From Flavobacteriales bacterium UBA5869 (GTDB taxonomy: Bacteria; Bacteroidota; Bacteroidia; Flavobacteriales_D; Crocinitomicaceae): a stretch of DNA of 8,549 nt. The stretch spans positions 16,973 through 25,521 of the forward strand of contig DJFP01000267.1 of NCBI GenBank assembly GCA_002432565.1, read 5' to 3'. Numbering within the stretch: position 1 is the first letter of the stretch; each line of letters begins with the position of its first letter. The notes below the pieces were generated by a model. That model worked only from the letters and a program-made list of their open reading frames with translations. It was not told where the DNA came from and did not search any database. Of this stretch, positions 1 through 5,259 are shown in pieces. Made by a program: the position numbers and the translations under genes.

Positions 1-228
1 GCGGGTTCCTCTTAATTCTTCTTCGGTATAAAGACGTGTGTTGAAAGTACTCTCATGTGTACACAATTCGGATTCCCACTTAAAAACTGCCGTGGAATCT
101 TTTTCTTTGGGCACTGCCTTACTTTCCGGTTCTTTAAAAGAATCAATCTTTTTTTCAGGTTCCTTCTCCGGATTGGAACATCCTGAAATAATGGAGAGAA
201 GGAATAGCGCCTTAAAAGATATACGCAT
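1..228 (-). CDS. Putative lipoprotein, N-terminal 76 residues (runs off left edge)
   Basis: The reading frame is open from an ATG at 228 down to base 1, giving 76 residues without a stop; the C-terminus lies outside the window. The product starts with MRISFKALFLLSIISGC, a short charged n-region, a hydrophobic core and a lipobox (IISGC, cleavage before Cys17), so it should be a lipoprotein. The next 30 or so residues are rich in Lys, Glu, Pro and Ser (SNPEKEPEKK...), a typical disordered linker after the lipid anchor. The acidic residues near the Cys loosely recall surface-export signals of Bacteroidota lipoproteins but match no defined consensus. From about residue 50 (FKWESELCTHESTFN) a folded domain may begin; I do not recognise it. 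The gene begins 9 bases after the WG-repeat gene stop and in the same frame, so the two are probably co-transcribed. No Shine-Dalgarno is present. Confidence 0.72.
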   Translation of the reverse strand, partial: MRISFKALFLLSIISGCSNPEKEPEKKIDSFKEPESKAVPKEKDSTAVFKWESELCTHESTFNTRLYTEEELRGTR

Positions 229-237
229 AGGTTTTGT

Positions 238-1287
238 TTATTCCACCAAAGTTACATCTTTAATAGCGTCAAACTGAGGTTTCAGTTTCCATTCTCCGGC
301 TTTATCTATCAATCCCCATTTTCCATTTAATCGCGCGGCTGCGTATCCGTTATGAAAATCACGCACAGCTTCAAACTGCGGTTTGATCACCCATTCTCCC
401 TTTTCATCAAAGAAACCAACTAAACCGCCTTTTTTTCCATCCGCCAAACCTTCCGAAAAATCACCGAAGGATTCCGAATCACTAGTTAAGAATTCTCCCG
501 ATTTATTCACGTAGCTCCATTTTCCGTTTTTCTTCACACGTGCAAGGCCGCTGGCAGGATCAAATTCTTTTCCTGCTTCAAATTCAGGTTTAATAATCCA
601 TTTTCCTGTTTTATCAACGTATCCCAACTTACCATCCATCGTTTTGACCCAAGCTAATCCATCTTTAAAGTATCCAACTGTTTCAAATTCAGCAGGAATA
701 ACCACCTTTCCTTTCGTATCGATAAATCCAAACTTTTTGCTGTTCATTCTTACCGGAGCCAGTCCTTCCGTAAATTCCTTTACGTCCATTACTCCACTTT
801 CAAGAGCTGTTTCGTTCCCTTTTGTATCAACTACAAAAAATTGCTTTCCTTTAGCGACGGTTGCATATCCATCATTAAAGTCACTTCCGTTATCATACAG
901 GGCCTTAATGATTAATTTTCCTTCATCGTCCATATACCCCCATTTTCCATTTACCTGGACCAGGAACAAATGGTCATTGAAACCACTCACATTAAATCCC
1001 AATCCGTCTTTAATCTTAAACGATGCCGGATCAGTCGTTAATCGCTGGTTCTTTAAATCGATGAAATGATACTGGCGTTCTTTCTCATCGTAAATCACCG
1101 CAAGTCCATTGGAGGAAAACGGATAACATTTTTCATATTCGGCAGGAATAACCAATTCACCATCAACATTGGAGTAACCCCATTTGCCTGTTTCGAAAGT
1201 TTTTACCTGAACAACAAGTGTTTGAGCCTGAATTAAAAGAGCATTCACTAAAAAAGCAGATGCAAGGAGTATTTTTTTACGATTCAT
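238..1287 (-). CDS. Exported WG-repeat protein
   Basis: A 349-residue protein with a Sec signal peptide (MNRKKILLASAFLVNALLIQA, probable cleavage before Gln22). The rest is a tandem array of WG-type repeats (KWGYxDxxGxxVIPAxFExxxxFxxGLAxVxxxGK). Repeat cores sit near residues 36, 74, 116, 150, 186, 221, 257, 290 and 324, about 33-42 residues apart, so roughly nine units. The first, third and last keep the exact WG pair; others read FG, LG, WS or VG, and those near 74 and 150 are eroded. WG repeats form beta-rich solenoid or propeller-like folds thought to bind ligands or partners; no catalytic function is established. The protein should be periplasmic or extracellular. It has no T9SS tail. 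It probably shares a transcript with the lipoprotein gene 9 bases downstream, which may be a functional partner. Confidence 0.9.
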   Translation of the reverse strand: MNRKKILLASAFLVNALLIQAQTLVVQVKTFETGKWGYSNVDGELVIPAEYEKCYPFSSNGLAVIYDEKERQYHFIDLKNQRLTTDPASFKIKDGLGFNVSGFNDHLFLVQVNGKWGYMDDEGKLIIKALYDNGSDFNDGYATVAKGKQFFVVDTKGNETALESGVMDVKEFTEGLAPVRMNSKKFGFIDTKGKVVIPAEFETVGYFKDGLAWVKTMDGKLGYVDKTGKWIIKPEFEAGKEFDPASGLARVKKNGKWSYVNKSGEFLTSDSESFGDFSEGLADGKKGGLVGFFDEKGEWVIKPQFEAVRDFHNGYAAARLNGKWGLIDKAGEWKLKPQFDAIKDVTLVE

Positions 1288-1309
1288 GGTGTTTCTATTT
1301 TTAACAGGT

Positions 1310-1317
1310 TAAAGATA
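1310..1317 (-). promoter_or_regulatory. Weak -7-like box upstream of the WG-repeat gene
   Basis: On the minus strand this reads TATCTTTA, one mismatch from the Bacteroidota -7 consensus TAnnTTTG, about 22 bases before the ATG at 1287. No TTTG or TTG element lies at the expected spacing upstream. It is the best promoter candidate in the 155-base gap 1288-1442 but is weak. Confidence 0.25.
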
Positions 1318-1392
1318 ACTGAAAAGTCCTTCATACAGATAATAACATTCAAAAGGCTCAAAAAGTTCAAAATTTAAATGGAGAGGTGCAAA

Positions 1393-1407
1393 GCAAGCTT
1401 AGCTTGC
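1393..1407. repeat. Perfect 7-bp inverted repeat, possible weak terminator of the MmcQ gene
   Basis: GCAAGCT-T-AGCTTGC is a perfect dyad, foldable as a 6-bp stem with a 3-base loop, 35 bases after the MmcQ/YjbR stop. On the minus strand it is followed only by TTTGCACC, so the U-tract is short and terminator function is doubtful. The remainder of the gap 1288-1442 is AT-rich, with repeated TTCAAAA/TTTGAA words (including TTCAA-TAT-TTGAA at 1411-1423), and holds no gene. Confidence 0.4.
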
Positions 1408-1442
1408 ATTTTCAATATTTGAATATTTCACAATTTGAACAA

Positions 1443-1793
1443 TTACTGATTATCCAGTTCCTTTCGAATCTTTGCCGGGAGTTTTGCTTTTACCAGTTCA
1501 TAAGACTGCCTGATGTATGCTTCCAATTCCGATTTCTTCAGCATTGAAATATCTTCCAGAAGCACCCACTTGTATCGCGCAACGTAAGGCGCGGGCCTGA
1601 AACCGGAACTGTTGGACAATTCCTCAAATTCTTCGTTTGTTACTTTGAATGAAACAGAAACAGGTGTTTCATCCAGGCCGGTAACACAAAACATCTTCAA
1701 TCCTATTGAAAACACGAGATCGTGTTCCCACTTCACATCTTCTGTTACATACGGCAATTCCTTACAAATAGTTCTTACTATTTCAATATCCAT
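1443..1793 (-). CDS. MmcQ/YjbR family protein
   Basis: A 116-residue protein matching the MmcQ/YjbR (formerly DUF419) family at usual full length. Hallmarks are the N-terminal helix with ELPYVTED (12-19), KWEHDLVFSIGLKMFCV (21-37), the VSVSFKV strand (45-51), the FRPAPYVARYKWVLLED block (65-81) with the conserved Ala-Pro-Tyr and Lys-Trp, and the C-terminal SYELVKAKLPAKIRKEL helix (97-113). The family has a double-wing, CyaY-like fold and is often called DNA-binding by structural similarity; the cellular role is not established. It is a soluble cytoplasmic protein with no signal sequence. The ATG at 1793 matches the normal family N-terminus. It lies 53 bases after the rhodanese gene; two overlapping inverted repeats occupy that gap, one ending five bases before this ATG, so its expression may be separate from the operon upstream. 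Confidence 0.92.
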   Translation of the reverse strand: MDIEIVRTICKELPYVTEDVKWEHDLVFSIGLKMFCVTGLDETPVSVSFKVTNEEFEELSNSSGFRPAPYVARYKWVLLEDISMLKKSELEAYIRQSYELVKAKLPAKIRKELDNQ

Positions 1794-1797
1794 CTTT

Positions 1798-1826
1798 TTA
1801 CTTTCAAAATCAGTATTTGAAAGTAA
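1798..1826. repeat. Perfect 11-bp inverted repeat just upstream of the MmcQ start
   Basis: Arms TTACTTTCAAA and TTTGAAAGTAA are separated by a 7-base spacer (ATCAGTA). On the minus strand the dyad ends 4 bases before the ATG at 1793. It is followed there by AAAG rather than a T-run, so it does not look like an intrinsic terminator for the rhodanese operon. It could be an operator or an mRNA hairpin at the translation start region. Confidence 0.7.
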
Positions 1827-1850
1827 CTAAATATTGAATTAGCTAGTTAC
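1823..1850. repeat. Second inverted repeat, overlapping the first and the rhodanese stop codon
   Basis: GTAACTA (1823-1829) and TAGTTAC (1844-1850) are perfect 7-base inverted arms around a 14-base AT-rich spacer. The distal arm contains the TAA stop of the rhodanese gene (1849-1847). Its proximal arm shares bases 1823-1826 with the 11-bp dyad at 1798-1826, so both hairpins cannot form completely at once. Confidence 0.5.
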
Positions 1851-2206
1851 TTTACCCGTTTAATTTCACTTTCCAGGTCTGCCAGTGCCCCGCCATTGAA
1901 TACTTTGTATCCTTTTTCTTTCAGCAGGTTCATGGCTTTCACACTTCTAAGTCCGTGGGAGCAGACAGTGATATATGTTTTCTCCCTATCCAGCGGAAGT
2001 TTATCCGCATGCAGACGGCTCAATTGCAGATTAACCGATCCTTCAATGTGTCCGGTCCGGTATTCGGATGGTGTTCTTACATCCAGGATAACCGCTCCCT
2101 GCTCTATTTTCTTTCCCAATCCCTTATCCAGGTTCAGGAAGCGAAATGTGCGGTATCCGATATAAATCAATAAGCAGGCTGCTAAAATAATTCCAATGGT
2201 TTTCAT
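1847..2206 (-). CDS. Membrane-anchored single-domain rhodanese (sulfurtransferase)
   Basis: A 119-residue protein with an N-terminal transmembrane anchor (about residues 3-20, IGIILAACLLIYIGY) followed by one rhodanese domain (about 33-117). The domain shows the entry motif LDVRTPSEYRTGHIEGSVNL (41-60) and the active-site loop CSHGLRS (82-88) with Cys82 as presumed persulfide carrier, then GYKVFNGG (99-106). All key residues of an active enzyme are present. Rhodaneses carry sulfane sulfur on the Cys and pass it to thiol acceptors. The anchor carries few basic residues on its N-terminal side, so I infer orientation only loosely. The ATG follows the TAG of the DUF3817 gene by a single base (TAG-C-ATG), implying translational coupling as the third gene of the TetR-linked operon. 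The substrate is unknown. Confidence 0.93.
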   Translation of the reverse strand: MKTIGIILAACLLIYIGYRTFRFLNLDKGLGKKIEQGAVILDVRTPSEYRTGHIEGSVNLQLSRLHADKLPLDREKTYITVCSHGLRSVKAMNLLKEKGYKVFNGGALADLESEIKRVK

Positions 2207-2207
2207 G

Positions 2208-2528
2208 CTATTTGCTGTTTGATGGATCGATTCTTTTTAAGATTGTCCGGTCGATGTAAAATGTCCCGAAAGGAACAATACAAGCCAGCAGTACTTTCCA
2301 GGTTGTTTCCCGGAATTTCCATTGGTATTCTACTCCCACGCTCAACGTATTGAACACAAACAGCAGGAATAAAGCTCCATGAACGGTTCCCATGACTTTC
2401 GAGACTTCCGGAATCCCGAAACCATATTTTAAGGGAAGAGCTACGAATAAGAGAATCAGCAGGGAAATTCCTTCGAGAATACCTGCCAGGCGCAAACGGC
2501 CAACTTTTGACTGGATCATTTGAAACAT
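2208..2528 (-). CDS. DUF3817 integral membrane protein
   Basis: A 106-residue protein of the DUF3817 family. Visible family marks are RLRLAGILEG (11-20), the first helix ISLLILLFVALPLKY (21-35), GTVHGALFLLFVF (47-59) with the conserved His50-Gly51, and IVPFGTFYIDRTIL (84-97). Three hydrophobic segments lie at about 16-32, 48-66 and 77-92. The function is unknown. The open frame extends upstream to an ATG at 2582, but I chose the ATG at 2528: it gives normal family length, starts just before the conserved LRLAGILEG motif, and follows the TAA of the upstream gene by one base, the same junction style as the next gene. The longer start would overlap the upstream gene by 53 bases. A further in-frame ATG at 2519 is possible. 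It is the middle gene of the TetR-linked operon. Confidence 0.88.
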   Translation of the reverse strand: MFQMIQSKVGRLRLAGILEGISLLILLFVALPLKYGFGIPEVSKVMGTVHGALFLLFVFNTLSVGVEYQWKFRETTWKVLLACIVPFGTFYIDRTILKRIDPSNSK

Positions 2529-2529
2529 A

Positions 2530-2988
2530 TTATCTGAAAAAAGGTCTGTTAGACAAAGGTGAAAACGGCCACGGAATGGCAATAAAAATCAGCATAAAAG
2601 CTATAAAGAACCAAATCAGCATCGTTTTGAACTTTTCCGGATCTGTCGGCATTCGTTTGGACTTCGCCGAACCGACAGTTAAAAGCACTATTGCCAGCAG
2701 CATAATTAATGCGTGAACCAATGAATAAAATGTCACATCCCAATTTCGCAGTGCTTCACGGGTGTGTTTCCAAAAGTATTTAATGGAAGGACTCTGCGTA
2801 TAAACCAGGATACCAATGATCAATTGGATGTGAGCAATGGTTGCTGTCCAATGACGCACCGCATTATCGGTTTTAGTAAAAGTCTTTTGGAATTTGAATC
2901 CGGTATAACCGCGGTAAATGGCATAAGTTAAACTGATCACTACCAGCCACCGGGTTAAAGAATGAAGAAATATAAGTGTTGAATACAT
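2530..2988 (-). CDS. Four-helix membrane protein with intramembrane histidines (possible b-type cytochrome-like)
   Basis: A 152-residue protein with four predicted transmembrane helices at about 5-25, 48-64, 86-106 and 121-141. The start MYSTLIFLHSLTRWLVV and the pattern HxxxRW (His9), AHIQLIIG (His53) and LVHALIMLLAI (His92) recall a Bacteroidota family often left hypothetical or loosely named cytochrome b. His9 and His92 fall near the same membrane face when the helices are threaded alternately, so they could ligate one haem; that is inference. There are also His46 and His75 in loops and a basic loop (KSKRMPTDPEKFK, 109-121) before the last helix. There are no cysteines. It is the first gene of a three-gene operon, starting 32 bases from the 22-bp palindrome, with TACTTTTG between them. 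Confidence 0.8.
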   Translation of the reverse strand: MYSTLIFLHSLTRWLVVISLTYAIYRGYTGFKFQKTFTKTDNAVRHWTATIAHIQLIIGILVYTQSPSIKYFWKHTREALRNWDVTFYSLVHALIMLLAIVLLTVGSAKSKRMPTDPEKFKTMLIWFFIAFMLIFIAIPWPFSPLSNRPFFR

Positions 2989-3006
2989 CGAAAATAGTTA
3001 TCGATG

Positions 3007-3014
3007 CAAAAGTA
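3007..3014 (-). promoter_or_regulatory. -7 box of the membrane-protein/rhodanese operon
   Basis: On the minus strand this reads TACTTTTG, an exact match to the Bacteroidota -7 consensus TAnnTTTG, 18 bases before the ATG at 2988. That implies a 5' leader of only about 10-15 bases. No TTTG -33 element lies at 17-23 bases upstream; that space is filled by the 22-bp palindrome, as expected of a repressor-controlled promoter. Confidence 0.6.
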
Positions 3015-3020
3015 AATCAA

Positions 3021-3042
3021 AAACATACTAATTAGTATGTTT
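3021..3042. promoter_or_regulatory. Perfect 22-bp palindrome, probable TetR operator
   Basis: The half-site is AAACATACTAA and the other half is its exact reverse complement, with centre AATT between 3031 and 3032. It begins 12 bases after the TetR stop codon (3055) and sits directly upstream of the TACTTTTG box of the next operon, covering where the -33 element should be. TetR dimers bind palindromes of about this size next to their targets, so this is the likely operator. On the minus strand it is also followed by a run of T, so the same hairpin could end the tetR transcript. The site directly repressing tetR itself is not obvious. Confidence 0.75.
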
Positions 3043-3054
3043 TATTTAAAAAAA

Positions 3055-3645
3055 TTATTTCAGGCTGTCCAAATAGTTCTTAAGCTCTTTTAAATAAAGG
3101 CTATAAGACTCTTTTCCCTGATCCAGTTTTCCCAGATTTCGCACTCCCCAATACCCCGACATAACCATAATCGTAACTTGCTTCGAATGAACATCCTTTC
3201 TTACAAAACCAGCTGCTTTTCCTTTTTCAAGCACTTCAACCAATGTATCCTCCCATTGCTCTATTAGTTCGTTCATTGCACTTCCGAAATCGGCATTCCA
3301 GGGAGTCATTTCCTGTGTGATATTAGAAGCCGGACAGCCAAATTCGGGTTTTAAAAATGGATTATTCATCAGCAAATGGTGCATCATTCCGTAGATAAAC
3401 TCCAAAGGATCTCCCGGGTTTTGCAACGGGGTAATGAAGCTTTCGGTCATGGTGGGTTTCAGGATCTCATGGATGATTGCCAAACCCATTTCATCTTTAT
3501 TTTTGAAATGGTAATAAAAAGCACCTTTTGTAACCTGGGTTGTTGCTAAAATATCATCAATACTAGTGGTTTGATATCCTTTGACATAAATCAGTTCGAA
3601 TGCTTTCTGCAGAATCGTTAAGCGTGTTGCTTCCGCCTTTTTCAT
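3055..3645 (-). CDS. TetR/AcrR family transcriptional repressor
   Basis: A 196-residue protein of normal TetR length. The N-terminal helix-turn-helix domain spans about 5-55: RLTILQKAFELIYVKGYQTT, then the helix pair TSIDDILATTQVTKGAFYYHFKNKDEM (27-53) with the family signature GAFYYHFKNK. The C-terminal ligand/dimer domain (about 75-196) includes FGCPASNITQEM (102-113), a GCxxxN-type motif found in one large TetR subgroup; Cys104 is the only cysteine. It lies immediately upstream of, and co-oriented with, the three-gene membrane/rhodanese operon, with a 22-bp palindrome between them, and is probably its repressor. The inducer is unknown. Unusually for this window, the ATG is preceded by AAGGAG at a 7-base spacing. 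Confidence 0.95.
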   Translation of the reverse strand: MKKAEATRLTILQKAFELIYVKGYQTTSIDDILATTQVTKGAFYYHFKNKDEMGLAIIHEILKPTMTESFITPLQNPGDPLEFIYGMMHHLLMNNPFLKPEFGCPASNITQEMTPWNADFGSAMNELIEQWEDTLVEVLEKGKAAGFVRKDVHSKQVTIMVMSGYWGVRNLGKLDQGKESYSLYLKELKNYLDSLK

Positions 3646-3652
3646 AAAGATA

Positions 3653-3658
3653 CTCCTT
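3653..3658 (-). promoter_or_regulatory. Shine-Dalgarno AAGGAG upstream of tetR
   Basis: On the minus strand AAGGAG lies 7 bases before the ATG at 3645, ideal spacing for a canonical ribosome binding site. None of the other starts in the window has a comparable motif, in line with the known rarity of Shine-Dalgarno use in Bacteroidota. It supports the chosen start. Confidence 0.6.
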
Positions 3659-3668
3659 GGTATTTTTA

Positions 3669-3699
3669 CAAAGGAATGAAAAGTTTAGGGATCTGCAAA
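3669..3699 (-). promoter_or_regulatory. Candidate tetR promoter (-33 TTTG, 19-bp spacer, -7 TTCCTTTG)
   Basis: On the minus strand TTTG (3699-3696) is followed after exactly 19 bases by TTCCTTTG (3676-3669), one mismatch from TAnnTTTG. The ATG is 23 bases further on. The -33 element lies within the loop and stem edge of the hairpin that ends the upstream dehydrogenase gene, so terminator and promoter are nested. Confidence 0.5.
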
Positions 3700-3720
3700 G
3701 AAGAAATTCCCGCAGATCCC
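3688..3720 (-). terminator. Hairpin after the dehydrogenase gene
   Basis: GGGATCTGC (3688-3696) and GCAGATCCC (3712-3720) are perfect 9-base inverted arms around a 15-base loop, starting 11 bases after the stop at 3732. On the minus strand the stem is followed by TAAACTTTTC, a loose T-rich stretch. GC content is clearly above the surroundings. It is the most convincing terminator-like structure in the window, though the long loop and imperfect T-tract keep it uncertain. Confidence 0.6.
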
Positions 3721-3731
3721 ATGAATGATTG

Positions 3732-5096
3732 TTATCTTTCTTTGATAAATTTCGACCGCTGAATCTGATCGTTACCGGTGAATTTTACTTCCACGGAATA
3801 AGTCCCGTGCGCTAATTTTGTGATATCGATCTGGTTCCCGACTTCAACGTTCTTCAATTCAAGAATTGTTTTCCCGTTTAGATCCAGGATTGAAACCTGA
3901 TCTGCCTGCCGGTTGTCCACAAGCTGAATATAACTCTCCGCCGGATTTGGCATAACCAGCGGTACCTGACTTTCAAACTCCGAAACACTCAAAGGATTCA
4001 TTGGTACCATTTTTAGTATCGGGTGGGAACCTGAGTTCGTTGCAATGTAAATTTCTTTATTCGGACCGATTGCAATGTCTCTCAAGCGGCCAAAAAGTCC
4101 CTGAAAATACTGATCTTCATCTGTAACTGCAGTTGTTTGTGCATTTAGCTCCAAAGCTACCAACCGCTGACCGTTAAGAGTCACCATCAATACCCGATTG
4201 TTCCATTCCGGGAATATCGGATTTTGATAATACACCAAATCGGAAGTTGCGATCGTAGGTGTCCATGTATGAATAGGTTCTGTATACAAACCTGTTGCGC
4301 ATGGAGTGTCTTCAAACGTTTCATCGCAAAAACCGTGAATCAAAGGCCAGCCATAATTCTTACCGGATTCCAGAACGGTCAGTTCATCATCAGTTGAAGG
4401 ACCGTGTTCCGATATAATTACCTTTCCGTTTGGAAGTGCACAAATTCCCTGCGAATTGCGGTGTCCCATGGTATAAATGTAGGATCCGGGGAATGGGTTG
4501 TCTGCCGGAATCGTTCCATCGGTATTCACCCGCAGGTATTTTCCCGAAAGTGAACTTGAGTCCTGGGACAATTGGCTTTGAGAACATTCGCCCGTTGACA
4601 TCAGCAATGTCTTATCCGGAAGAAAATGCAGGCGCGAACCATCGTGATTTCCCCAGGCAAGTATGTCATCAATCAATGTGTCCGGTGTAACCAGGTCGGT
4701 ATTGTCGTAGGTGTACTTCACCAACCGTTCTTTAAAATATCCCTGGCTGTCTTCGGGACCGTAAGTATAAACAAGAAATACTTCCGCTATTACCGGAAAA
4801 TCAGGATGAAGCGCCATTCCCAGCAAACCGCTTTCTCCTACTGTATGAACATCAACTGTTAAATCAAGTACCGTGTCCTTGACACCTGTATCCAGGTCTA
4901 TTCGGCTGACAATTCCCCCACGCTCTGTTACCCAAAGGTAATCCTCTCCTTCCACTTGAATTTCCCATGGAACGGACACTTCGTTTGATAAGGTATCGAT
5001 GATAAGGGTAGTCGTACCAACGACCTGGGTTCCCTGAGCATGAACCACCGAAGCTAAACCAAACGAAGCGATAAAAAGTAACTTTTTGAATTCCAT
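3732..5096 (-). CDS. Secreted glucose/sorbosone dehydrogenase-family protein with T9SS sorting tail
   Basis: A 454-residue protein with signal peptide MEFKKLLFIASFGLASVVHA (cleavage near residue 20), a GSDH-type six-bladed beta-propeller (about 35-365) and a C-terminal T9SS type A sorting domain (about 380-454). Propeller marks: VPWEIQVEGEDYLWVTERGG (42-61), GESGLLGMALHPDF (87-100), GNHDGSRLHFLPD (149-161) with His151 at the catalytic-base position of soluble PQQ glucose dehydrogenase, GHRNSQGICALPNG (211-224) with Arg212, SEHGPSTDDELTVL (229-242) and NYGWPLIHG (247-255). Cys257 and Cys266 may form a disulfide. The tail has MPNPAESYIQL (382-392), VSILDLNGKTIL (401-412) and the terminal HGTYSVEV... 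strand (430-437). Family members oxidise aldoses using PQQ and calcium; the substrate here is unknown. The protein should cross the outer membrane by T9SS. It is monocistronic by context, with a hairpin downstream. Confidence 0.93.
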   Translation of the reverse strand: MEFKKLLFIASFGLASVVHAQGTQVVGTTTLIIDTLSNEVSVPWEIQVEGEDYLWVTERGGIVSRIDLDTGVKDTVLDLTVDVHTVGESGLLGMALHPDFPVIAEVFLVYTYGPEDSQGYFKERLVKYTYDNTDLVTPDTLIDDILAWGNHDGSRLHFLPDKTLLMSTGECSQSQLSQDSSSLSGKYLRVNTDGTIPADNPFPGSYIYTMGHRNSQGICALPNGKVIISEHGPSTDDELTVLESGKNYGWPLIHGFCDETFEDTPCATGLYTEPIHTWTPTIATSDLVYYQNPIFPEWNNRVLMVTLNGQRLVALELNAQTTAVTDEDQYFQGLFGRLRDIAIGPNKEIYIATNSGSHPILKMVPMNPLSVSEFESQVPLVMPNPAESYIQLVDNRQADQVSILDLNGKTILELKNVEVGNQIDITKLAHGTYSVEVKFTGNDQIQRSKFIKER

Positions 5097-5170
5097 AACT
5101 GAAAATTTTAATATTTAATTTCAAGTTAGGGAAAGCTTTTACGGATAGCAAAGCGATTGAGTTAATAAAT

Positions 5171-5201
5171 GATAATTCATATACTTCAATTATGAATTAT
5201 C
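5171..5201. repeat. Perfect 11-bp inverted repeat between the DUF1801 and dehydrogenase genes
   Basis: GATAATTCATA (5171-5181) and TATGAATTATC (5191-5201) are exact inverted arms with a 9-base loop. It lies 58 bases after the DUF1801 stop (5260) and 74 bases before the dehydrogenase ATG. On the minus strand the stem is followed by ATTTATTAAC, a poor U-tract, so it may be a weak terminator or an operator. The rest of the 163-base gap 5097-5259 is AT-rich, with a short CGAATTACGAATT direct repeat (5215-5227) and no gene. Confidence 0.6.
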
Positions 5202-5259
5202 CGCCAGGGCGAACCGAATTACGAATTGATTTTATGGTTAGTTGACGGAGAGGTTAATC

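Noticed and set aside
1288..1442. A small gene or RNA in the 155-base gap
   Set aside because: There is no open frame with plausible composition and no stable multi-stem fold evident by eye; only short AT-rich repeats and one small dyad.
1798..1826. Intrinsic terminator for the rhodanese operon
   Set aside because: On the coding strand the stem is AT-rich and followed by AAAG, not a T-run, so it is listed as an inverted repeat of unknown role.
2208..2582. Longer DUF3817 gene starting at the ATG at 2582
   Set aside because: It would overlap the upstream gene by 53 bases and add a family-atypical N-terminus; the ATG at 2528 gives a one-base junction and normal length.
4864..5151. Minus-strand 95-codon open frame overlapping the dehydrogenase start
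   Set aside because: It is an alternate frame of the dehydrogenase N-terminal region with low-complexity, family-free translation.
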